Shown: piece by piece, positions 37,401-44,500 of the stretch
Numbering within the stretch: the first letter of the stretch is position 1
How the letters are laid out: each line of letters opens with the position of its first letter
Origin: Nocardia sp. NBC_01503
GTDB taxonomy: Bacteria > Actinomycetota > Actinomycetes > Mycobacteriales > Mycobacteriaceae
Direction: 5' to 3'
Assembly: GCF_036327755.1 (NCBI RefSeq)
Contig: NZ_CP109596.1
Span: forward strand, 1,550,001 to 1,614,000
Length of the DNA stretch: 64,000 nucleotides
The notes under the pieces: model-generated
Told to the model about the DNA's origin: nothing
What the model saw: the letters and a program-made list of their open reading frames with translations, nothing else
Database searches by the model: none
Position numbers and translations under genes: made by a program

Positions 37401-37817
37401 GCCCTCGTCGCGCGCATCCGGCATCGCGCGTCCTTCGCCCGTCCCCTCGGCGATATCCGCTGTGGTGAGGTCGATTTCGGTCAGCCGGGGCGGCAGGTCA
37501 TCGTGAATCCGCTGGTAGGGGTCGCCCTGCTCGTCATTGTGGTAGGTGGTGCGCAGCACCTCGTGCCGCTGGACCAGCGCCAGGAACGAGCGGCGCAGCG
37601 CCCGCGCATCCACCTCACCGTCGAAAGTCAGTGCCAGACAGAGGTTGTAGGCGGCGCTGTCCGGGGCGATCTGCTGATGCGCCCACACATAGCGCTGTCC
37701 GAAGGACAGCGCCGCTCGGGTGCGATCGCGGCGCACCGGGACCGCGGGTGCGGCGGCCAAACCGGCGGTGGCGAGGCGAGCCGCCATTGCTGCCTGTAGG
37801 TCTTCCAGCGACTTCAT
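31455..37817 (-). CDS. NRPS, C-A-PCP-E-C, mycobactin/nocobactin type
   Basis: This is a 2120-residue NRPS. Domains: C (about 30-480; core QHIAWDG near 198, first His replaced by Gln), A (about 500-1065; YTSGTTGRPKG near 722, YGPTEA, YRTGDI), PCP (LGGDSITAI near 1126), epimerase-like (about 1165-1600; HHLVVDGVSW near 1331), and a terminal C domain (about 1620-2110; HHLLTDGWS near 1809) with no thioesterase. A terminal C domain that cyclises hydroxylysine to the caprolactam is the release step proposed for mycobactin MbtF. My reading of the A code is D-V-F-S-Y-G-L-M-D; the substrate is uncertain. A palindromic repeat is inserted in frame at residues 626-672. Confidence 0.9.
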   Translation of the reverse strand: MKSLEDLQAAMAARLATAGLAAAPAVPVRRDRTRAALSFGQRYVWAHQQIAPDSAAYNLCLALTFDGEVDARALRRSFLALVQRHEVLRTTYHNDEQGDPYQRIHDDLPPRLTEIDLTTADIAEGTGEGRAMPDARDEGASRIAPDPAEIDRRLAELTRAAAYETFDLSSESSLRVTFVRTRPDRLVVLLVIQHIAWDGMTLPAVSRDVENFYRQARTGDITVEPLRLQVADFAEWEQDRYRDGDHSAEMEFWASQFDGEVPELQLPYDRRPVSVSERGDRFDRLLGERADANLRRLSADLRTTPFSVFLAAYYLALRRTTGQRDIVVGTTVANREESGQELLIGNLSNMIPLRFTGAGAGTFAELVDQVRATTTEAFKHKHFPQEGIVRAANSATGHIGSKLFDTMVLFLHQRIDGPQLPGATTSWELIDNGGALLPLVVETFMHGDRTDVQITYRTDLFGHGTIERLHEYIDQILAAATPGATLSSLETLTASDRARLDDWSHGDRPAITPETVDAMIRTSAAEHPDRIAVIFEDTELDYAEFDSRVNGLTRMLLERGVRNGDRIGVYAERSEWLPVVFAAVLRAGAVYVPADPSYPPDRIEYMLGDSELALMITAVFTESAESPRHPGALLAGIHSRGSSADGVDPGQIHAGMTGEAVAGTTGDVAGMTGKAAGRSGLSLLDLADPGIQAELAATDASPVRPAELARPIHPLDAAYLLYTSGTTGRPKGVVIHHRAIANHVQWMRDYLGFGAERILQKAPIGFDVSVFELVNALCTGSATVLPHPDWWQADVEALAGIIDRHRVTQLSLVPSVTRAFLDAGPDPERLRSMRYVYLGGESVPPALVEEASRVFGGTVLGLYGPTEAAMDLTHEDFAGTRGGDEIRSALIGVPESNSSVFVLDEQLRRVPPGVTGELYLGGVQLARGYHRRPGLSAGTFVACPFALESGARMYRTGDIVRWNSRGRLEYLGRVDDQVKIRGHRIELGEIGTTLRRMPGIGSAAAVALPRGNDSVLVGYYVAEPNSLCASDSETAVAASIRAYLAERLPEYMIPAAVVRMAALPLTANGKLDRRALPEPDLGGSTGRGRDLSDGPETLVADAVRQVLGLTDEVTLAADDDFLALGGDSITAIRMASALKKRGLAITTSALFDARTIAAIAAATTALVDTGAPALIDAGAATGWIPLNPIAAMLVEKVGEYTGYSQATAIVTPPDATADRLAAAVNGLLDRHPLLRARLGVVPENETFPGMTAGSPAYYVPAVGEAYPPVALVEVEIPSAEWDLTTGSVLQEQLHLVGSALDPAAGRMVGAVWARTPDRTDGRLLLVVHHLVVDGVSWRILHDDLRGLWQDGALDPESGTSVKTWNSNLLRYAESRTLASELSYWQAVAESADPLLGSRPFDPAIDTIATSHEVTTELDAEDTRFLMTTGAQAFGCDFLDIQVAALVVAVHRFRRARDRDTGTVALTMERHGRVENLFAGADLANTVGWFTSAYPVALDVVRGGEIEVTDAVKAVKEQLLAVPDSGIGWGLLRWLNEQGRSVLADRPAPQLSFNYMGRFAVAETAEIWSAAPEFGYLGGHADPAMPVAAVLDVNTVTVTGGDGATLRASFRFPAGVLTDAEVHEFADLWAGGLRDFAKTVRDDPGRRFTPGDVLAREVTQLDLDRWQTLYGAFADVHPLAPMQAGLYFTALGSGGKDFYNVQTMIAVRGALELPRLTAALDTVINRYPNLRVAISVSHAGQPYAIVTDHVRVPVREVDFSARSDADRRLRDFLLADQGEQFDLSRGPLTRATVVHLPDAVHMLVLTSHHLLTDGWSGQLLPQEIFAAYLSEGTAAPIGNPNTFAEFLRLTQDREAATEAAWSGYLEGVRPCLVAPNRVPEGGGVPTGRSAVIDAEVVRRLTALAAEVGTTFSVICQLAWANVLRYVTGSETAVFGEVVSGRPADLDEVDNAVGCFANTIPVAVGLRGDASWRELLAEIQRRRVELMEFQQYRLTSAIRATGVRRLFDSMFVFQSYPPGRAELENLLAQAKLELVSFEGGGATDNALLVMIFPANSLLPGDGVQAVVFYAEDSFDDTEAEIIESAFHDTLRAIAAAPDTSVDASPVIGDEDHGLLVMRRMWQ
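35843..35940. repeat. 98-bp palindromic element inside an NRPS gene
   Basis: It consists of two nested perfect 16-bp inverted repeats: outer CCCCCGTCATCCCGGC (35843-35858) with 35925-35940, and inner TTGGCCGGGATCCACA (35865-35880) with 35903-35918. Two extra half-copies (CCCGTC(A/G)TCCCGGCGAC) precede it at 35799-35816 and 35821-35837. It is read in frame and adds a segment with HAGMTG-type repeats between A-domain motifs A2 and A3. A related element is at 44787-44879. Confidence 0.88.
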
Positions 37818-37885
37818 CAGGTGAAACCAATCCTTGTACTTCGGCGAACCCTTGCGCCGGAACGGATTCCGGTAGTGCGAACCGG

Positions 37886-40800
37886 TCAGCGCGCGGCGAC
37901 CGGCTCCGGATTCGGGATCTCGGCGAGCTCGAGCAGAATGCGGGACACCTGGTCCAGCCGGTCCGGGGTGGGCTCCCCGGCCAGGAGTGCGGTGCAGATA
38001 CCGCGCACGGTGCGGCCCTCCAGTACGGCGGTGACGCCGAACCGATCCAGGGCGAGCAGGCCGCGCAGTTTGGCGGTGAGGGTGGTGGCGAGAATCGAAT
38101 TGCCGCCGACATCGAAGAAATCCGTTGCCACACCGAGCTTCTCGATACCCAGGACCATGGCGGCGATGTACTCCACAGCGGCCTCCAGCGCCGTCTCCGG
38201 GGCCAGGTAGGTGTCGCGAGCGGTATCGTCACCGGCCGCCACCATGCGGCCGATGGCGGCGCGATCCAGTTTGCCGTTGCCGGTCAACGGGATCACGGAG
38301 ACCAGTTCCAGGATCTCGGGAATCATGTGCGCGGGCAGCAGGTCCCGTACACCGGTGCGTACGACCTCGGCGGAGATCGCGCCCTCGGCCGCGGCGACCG
38401 CGGCCAGACGGCCCGAATCCGTCACCAGGGCAACGGCTTCGCGGATCCCCGGCTGTGCTGCCAGGGCGGATTCGACCTCACCGAGCTCCACCCGGAAGCC
38501 GCGGATCTTCACCTGATGGTCGGCGCGGCCCAGGAAGTCCAGGGTGCCGTCGGGCAGGTAGCGGGCCATATCGCCGGTGCGGTACCAGCGCATACCGTCC
38601 ACGGTGACGAAGCGGTCGGCGGTGCGCTCGGGATCGCCGCGGTAGCCGTCCGCGACGCTGACGCCGCCGATCCACAGTTCACCCGGAACCCAGTCCGGGC
38701 AGTCCTCGCCGCGCGAATTCACCACGCGGCAGCGCACATTCGCCATCGGGGTGCCGTACGGGACATTCGCGCGGTCGGACGGGTAGGCGTCGGTGATCTC
38801 GCAGACGGTGGAGTGGATGGCGGTCTCGGTGGTGCCGCCCAGACCCGCGAAGCGCACTCCGGGAACCAGCTCCCGGACGCGGTGGCCCTGTTGGGATTTC
38901 ACCCGGTCACCGCCGGTGATGACCACTCGCACCGTGCGCAACTGCTCGGCGGTGGCGGTATCCAGCAGCATGGTGATCAGGCCGGGGGCGCAGTTCACCA
39001 CCGTCACACCGGTTTCCGCGATCAGCCGGGTCCAGGCCACGGCATCGCGTTCGATATCCGCCTCGACCGCGACGACCGCACCGCCCAGGGAGAGCGGGGC
39101 GAAGATGTCGAAGACCGACAGGTCGAACTCGAGCGCCGAGAGACCGATGGTGTGATCGTCCGCGCCCAGATCGAAGTGGGTGATGATGGCGTCGATGGTG
39201 TTCGCCGCCGCGCGATGACTCACCTCCACACCCTTGGGTTCACCGGTCGAGCCCGAGGTGAACAACACATAGGCGACCGAATCGGCGGGCGCGATATGCG
39301 GTGCGTCCAGCCGCTCCCCCGCGACGGCATCGGCCAGTGGCAGCGCGGTCATCTGCTCAGGCAACTGCGCCGGAGCATCCACCAGCACCACCCGCGCACC
39401 GCCACGCTCCAGCATGCGATCGCGTCGCGCCCGCGGCTGCTCGGGGCTGATCGGCAGGTAGGTCGCGCCGGCCGCGAGCACACCCAGCACCGCCGGAATC
39501 TGCCTATGCCCCTTGGGAATCATGACCGCGACGGTGTCTCCGGGGCGCACTCCGGCATCGACCAGCGCGCGGCCCACCGATAGCGCCTGCCCAGCCAGCT
39601 CGCCATATGTGCGTTCGCCATGGCTCAACCAGCGCAGCGCGGGGCGGTCGGGGTGCCGGCGCGCCAGGGCGAAGAAGGCTTCGTGCAGCGTGCGGGGGCC
39701 GCCCAGTTCGAGGTCGGTGGAGTTGACGGCCTCGCGGACCGCCCGCTGAGCGGCAGGCAGGTCGATGGCGAGGTCGGCCTGCCAATCCGCGCCGTCGGCC
39801 ACCAATCCGTCCAGGAGAGAACGGAATTCGGTGAACATGGCATCGGCGACCCCCTCGGGGAGAGCGTCGCGGCGCAGATCCCAGTTCACCAGGAATCCGC
39901 CATTGAGCTCTACGACCTGGGCATCCAGGTCGACCTGCGGACCCTGGGAGATGATCCACACCGGTGCGCCGAAGACGCTCAGCACCCGCTCGGAGAAGAG
40001 TTCGCCCAGATCCAGGCCGGAGGTGAAGACGACCGACGGGGTGACCGGCGCGCCGTGCAGGCGGCCCAGATCGCGCAGTACATCGAGGCCCTCGTAGACC
40101 GAATGCGCCGCGCAGGTGTGCAATTCGCGCTGGAGTCGCTTGGCGCGGTCCACCATGGATTCGCGGCGGGTGGCGTCCACGTCGACCAGGACCGAATTGG
40201 TGAAGTCGCCGACCACGCGGTCGATATCGTCGTGCAGCGGTTCACGGTTGAACAGCGGGACGTTCAGCAGGAAACGCTGCCGGGCCGACCAACGGGCAAT
40301 CGCCTCGGAGAAGACGGTGGCCAGGGTGACCGCGGGCGTCACGCCGTGGCTGTGCGCGATCCGGTTCAGACGCCGGCGAGCCGCCGGATCGAACCAATGA
40401 TGCAGGCGCACACTGCGACTCGGTTCGCGGCGCTCGGTCTCGGGCAGCACCGGCAGTGCGGGAATGCCGGGCAGATCACCCAGGCGAGCCGCCCACCACT
40501 CGCGATCGGCCGAATTATCAGGGGCCGCCTGCTCTTTCGCGGCCAGGTAGGCGCGGAAGGTGTAGTCGAGGGAATCGGCGAGGTCCGCATCGGTCTCGTA
40601 GAGCGTGGCCAGATCCTCGAGGATGCGGCGGTAGCTCTGCGCGTCGGCGGCGAGCATATCCACATCCACGTGCAGGCGATGCCCGCCGCCGGTCAGCAGA
40701 GACAGTGCGATATCGATGACCTGCCCGGCCGCCACATCCATGCGCTGATGACTCTTGTCCTGGCGCAGGCGTTCCAGCTCGGCGGCCTCGGAGTCGGCGT

Positions 40801-41362
40801 TGAGAGTGAGCGCCGCGAAGACCGGGCGCTGCGGTTCGGGCAGGGTCTGCTGGGTGCCGCTGTCGGTGAAGCGGGCGCGCAGCTGCTCATGCCGGCGCAC
40901 CAGGCGGGTGACCGCACGGCGCAGGCGCTCTGGATCGAGACCGTTGCCGTCGAATTCGACGTACAGATGCGCGGCGACGCCACCGAGGGCCTGATCCTGA
41001 CGACGGCCCATCCAGTAGGCGTGCTGCATGGTCGCGAGACCGAATTCATCCCCGGGCGTACCGGATTCGGTGCCGCCGAGGTCGGCGGGAGCCGCGACGG
41101 CCGAGGCATTTCCGGCTGCGACAGCTGTGGTGTCCTGGACCCGGCCCGCGAGCAGCAGGGCGGTCCAGGCTGCCAGGGTGGGTTCCAGGGCGAGGGCCGA
41201 GCTGCGGACCTCATACCCCTGCTTGCGCCACTTGGCGGAGAGTTGCATGAGCTTCATGGAGTGCATGCCGAGGCTGACGAGATCGTCGCCGTCACCGATC
41301 GATTCGGGGGCGACGTCCAGCGCCGCCGCCACGAGTGCGCGAATCCCAGCCTTGTCGAGCAT
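37886..41362 (-). CDS. NRPS, ArCP-Cy-A-PCP (MbtB/NbtE-like)
   Basis: This is a 1158-residue NRPS that should receive an aryl starter and form an oxazoline or thiazoline. Domains: N-terminal carrier (LGMHSMKLM near residue 33), heterocyclisation domain (about 95-535) with the DxxxxDxxS motif DMLAADAQS, A domain (about 545-1050; LFTSGSTGEPKG, YRTGDM), and PCP (VGGNSILAT near 1090). My reading of the A code is D-L-F-N-I-G-L-I-H, close to the DLYNLSLIW code of cysteine-activating cyclisation modules, though Ser/Thr cannot be excluded. GAGGAG precedes ATG 41362, preferred over ATG 41374. Two iron boxes lie upstream. No aryl-AMP ligase is nearby. Confidence 0.92.
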   Translation of the reverse strand: MLDKAGIRALVAAALDVAPESIGDGDDLVSLGMHSMKLMQLSAKWRKQGYEVRSSALALEPTLAAWTALLLAGRVQDTTAVAAGNASAVAAPADLGGTESGTPGDEFGLATMQHAYWMGRRQDQALGGVAAHLYVEFDGNGLDPERLRRAVTRLVRRHEQLRARFTDSGTQQTLPEPQRPVFAALTLNADSEAAELERLRQDKSHQRMDVAAGQVIDIALSLLTGGGHRLHVDVDMLAADAQSYRRILEDLATLYETDADLADSLDYTFRAYLAAKEQAAPDNSADREWWAARLGDLPGIPALPVLPETERREPSRSVRLHHWFDPAARRRLNRIAHSHGVTPAVTLATVFSEAIARWSARQRFLLNVPLFNREPLHDDIDRVVGDFTNSVLVDVDATRRESMVDRAKRLQRELHTCAAHSVYEGLDVLRDLGRLHGAPVTPSVVFTSGLDLGELFSERVLSVFGAPVWIISQGPQVDLDAQVVELNGGFLVNWDLRRDALPEGVADAMFTEFRSLLDGLVADGADWQADLAIDLPAAQRAVREAVNSTDLELGGPRTLHEAFFALARRHPDRPALRWLSHGERTYGELAGQALSVGRALVDAGVRPGDTVAVMIPKGHRQIPAVLGVLAAGATYLPISPEQPRARRDRMLERGGARVVLVDAPAQLPEQMTALPLADAVAGERLDAPHIAPADSVAYVLFTSGSTGEPKGVEVSHRAAANTIDAIITHFDLGADDHTIGLSALEFDLSVFDIFAPLSLGGAVVAVEADIERDAVAWTRLIAETGVTVVNCAPGLITMLLDTATAEQLRTVRVVITGGDRVKSQQGHRVRELVPGVRFAGLGGTTETAIHSTVCEITDAYPSDRANVPYGTPMANVRCRVVNSRGEDCPDWVPGELWIGGVSVADGYRGDPERTADRFVTVDGMRWYRTGDMARYLPDGTLDFLGRADHQVKIRGFRVELGEVESALAAQPGIREAVALVTDSGRLAAVAAAEGAISAEVVRTGVRDLLPAHMIPEILELVSVIPLTGNGKLDRAAIGRMVAAGDDTARDTYLAPETALEAAVEYIAAMVLGIEKLGVATDFFDVGGNSILATTLTAKLRGLLALDRFGVTAVLEGRTVRGICTALLAGEPTPDRLDQVSRILLELAEIPNPEPVAAR

Positions 41363-41405
41363 CGAACTCCTCATCCTGCGAACGGGCCGCCTCCTATCGA
41401 GGCAC

Positions 41406-41424
41406 CAAAGGTAGGCTTGCCTAA
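41406..41424 (-). promoter_or_regulatory. Weak DtxR/IdeR-type iron box
   Basis: CAAAGGTAGGCTTGCCTAA matches about 13 of 19 consensus bases, with the core TAGGCT..CCTAA conserved. It lies 44 bases before the ArCP-Cy-A-PCP start, between that gene and the stronger box at 41469. Confidence 0.5.
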
Positions 41425-41468
41425 CTTCAGAAGGATGTTAGCCCATGCTTACTAGCGTGGTGAAGGGG

Positions 41469-41487
41469 TGTGGTTTGGCTAACCTAA
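41469..41487 (-). promoter_or_regulatory. Strong DtxR/IdeR-type iron box of operon B
   Basis: TGTGGTTTGGCTAACCTAA matches 16 of 19 bases of TTAGGTTAGGCTAACCTAA, with GGCTAACCTAA perfect. It is 107 bases upstream of the 41362 start, in the only sizeable gap (206 bases) inside the NRPS region, marking a separate promoter for the downstream operon. Confidence 0.8.
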
Positions 41488-41580
41488 ATACTTGAGTAAA
41501 ACGCTCTGACAAGGGAATACGCCGAATGGGGTCCGCGAAAATGCCGCCGCGGACCCCTATCGCCCAAATTCTCGGATCGC

Positions 41581-44500
41581 TCAGGACCCCGCGAACTCGC
41601 TCAGCACCGCGGCCCAGCGCTCGGCGCGCGCATCCACCGCCAGACCATCCAGCACAGCCGTATTCACATCGAACTGCGCCACGAGCGACGGGCGACCGTC
41701 CCGCGGCACCACCGCGGTGGTGATATCCACGCTGAACCGCAGCGGCAGATCCGGATGCGCGGCCACACCGAACTCACCGGTGAACTCCGCCAGCGGCGCG
41801 GGCGACCAAGGGCCGGTGCCGAATCGCAGGACATCGAAACGGCCCAGGTGATTGATGCGCAATTGGCCGCGTGCGGCGAAGGTGCGCTCGGACAGGTCCG
41901 GCGTGTTCGATGCGGTATCCGCTCCCCTGCCGGACGGGTGCGCACCGGGTGTCCACTCCGCTGCCGCGCGCGGAACCAGGACCGTCTCCTCGACGGTGAA
42001 CCAGCCGACTCGGCGGGAGTCGTCGTCATCCGGGCGGCCGTGCGATTCGCGGGTGATCGCGACCCGGCCACCGGCATCGGCGATATCCGGAAATGCGCGG
42101 GCACAGGCCAGAATCAGCGCGTCCTCCAGCGGGACGGTCGCCTGCGCGCAGGCGGCCAGGAGCTGCTCGGTGCGGTCCGGACCGAGCTCCACCACGCGCT
42201 GAGTGAGCTTGCCCGCGCGGTCCCGCGCCGGATCGGTGAGTTCACCGGCCAGGGGTGCGCCGAGGATCTCGGCACCGGAGGTGATTGTCGCCGTTGCGGT
42301 TTCACCGTATGGCTGCTCGTTCAGCGGTGCGTGGCCCTGATCGAGACGGCGCAGGTCATCGACCAGGATGAGCCAGGACACCACATCCACCGCGAGGTGA
42401 TGGATGGACAGCAGTAGCCGAGGCTGCGGGCCGGAGAGGATTGTCGCGGCCGACATCAGACCCGCTTCCGGGTCCAGCCGGGCCACGGTGTCCGCCAGAT
42501 ACGTTGCGGGTGAACCGGTTCCGTCGGATTCACGCAGCCACATCGGATGCGGGGGCAGTTCCTCCACCCGCAGGGCGGGTACACCGTCGGAGTCCACGAC
42601 CAGACGCGAACGCAGCGTCGGATGAGCGGTGGCGAGAGCCGAGATCCTGTCCGCGACGGCCGACGCGGTGGCGTCATCCGGGAGCGAAATCACCTGGGAC
42701 TGTGCCAAATAGCGGTAGTCACCATTGCCGATGATCTCGCGGGCCAGGGCCGTGAGTGGGAGCAGCGCGCCCGCGGGCGTGACCTCCGCCTCCGCTCGCC
42801 CCTCCCCCGCCGCGGCGAGTTCGTCGAGGCGAGCCGCGAGCTCACGAAGATCGCCGGCCGCCAGCACATCTCGGGCCGCGACGTGGAAACCCACGCCGCG
42901 CAACCGGGATACGAGATCGATCACGCCGATACTGTCGATACCCAGATCCACCAGACTGTCGGTGATCGCCGGACCGGTGCCCGACGCACCCAGGGCGGAG
43001 ATCACTCCCAGCAGGGCCCGCTCGGTTTCGGTGGCGGGCTCGCTCCCGCCGGATCCGACCACGGTCGCGGTGAGCAGGGCGGTGGCGGCGTGCACATCCA
43101 GTTTGTCATTGCGGTTCAACGGGATTTCCGGCACCGCGACGATGCGGGTGGGCACCAGGAAGCGCGGCAGGCGCTGGGCCATGGCCAGGCGCAACCGCGG
43201 CACCGGCACAGCGCTCACCACGAGTGCGCCCAGGCGGGTGCGACCGTTATCGGTGTAGGCCAGCACCGCCGCATGCTCGACACCGTCGAGTTCGCGCAGC
43301 ACCACGGCGGCCTCATCGGGCTCCACGCGATAGCCGTTGATCTTGACCTGACTGTCGATACGGCCCTCGTAGACGACCGTGCCGTCGGTGGCGCGACGCA
43401 CCAGATCGCCGGTGCGATAACGCCTTCCGAACGGGCCCGCTACGAACGCCGCAGCGGTTGTGGCCGGGCGGTTCAGGTAGCCCAGGGCCAGCTGCGGACC
43501 CGACAGGTACAGCTCGCCCAATCCACCCGGCGGCACCGGACGCAGCCGGTGATCGAGAATCTCGGCGGTCATACGGTCGAAGGTGCGCCCGATCGTCGGC
43601 GAATCATGTTCGTGCACATCGGCCATGAGCGCCTCGACCGTCGCCTCGGTCGGGCCGTAGAAGTTGATGACGCGGGTATCCGGCAGCGCACCGAGGCGCT
43701 TCCAGGTATCCGGATCGATGGCCTCGCCGCCCAGCGCGAGCACCGCCAGCGGGCAGTGCTCCACGCCATCACGCTCGGTGAAGAGTCCGAAAGCTATGAG
43801 GCGCGGCAACATCGACGGCGAGGTATCGAAAATGTCGATCCCGTGCCGGGTAATGGCCGCCGCGATCTGCTCGGCATCGGCGCGCGCCTGCTCCCCGAGC
43901 ATGACCACGGTATGCCCGCTCAACAGGGCCACGGTCGGCTGCCACGCGGCGTCGAATCCCGTCGACCAGCCATGCCCGATCCGCAACCGCCGCCCGAGCC
44001 GCTCCGCCGCCGGGGCGAAGATCCGGCGCTCATGATTGGCCCAATGGCTCAACAGCGCGCCATGGGGTACCACAACACCTTTCGGGCGACCCGTGGTGCC
44101 GGAAGTGAAGATGACATAGAACGGCGTCACGGCTGACGTTTCTCGTGACCCCGATCGGGCCTGCCCGGTGACCAGCGGCACGCCCGGCGCGTCCGCGTCG
44201 ACGGGGACTACGCCGTACGCCCCGCCGAACTGCTCACCTTCCAGCGCGGCAGTCCGCTCATCGGCGTCGCACGTCACCCGGTTCCCCGTTGTCTCGGCAG
44301 ACTCCTCATCCACAGCGTCATCAGCCCGGCCGATCAGCCGCAGCTCACCGGTACCGCCGGGGACACCGTGCGCGAACCGCACGCCCTGTGCGCGGACCTG
44401 TACCAGCACATCCGACAGATCTTCGGCAGCGAGCACCAGACGCGCGCCGGAGGTCTCCAGGAGATACACGAGCCGATCGGGTGGAGTACCCGGATCGACG

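Noticed and set aside
37631..41455. Two 611-650-codon plus-strand frames
   Set aside because: They mirror the ArCP-Cy-A-PCP gene and the start of the next NRPS; composition is typical of shadow frames in high-GC DNA.
42547..44136. A 529-codon open frame on the plus strand
   Set aside because: It is antisense to an NRPS adenylation domain with clear motifs; no ribosome-binding site or recognisable domain.
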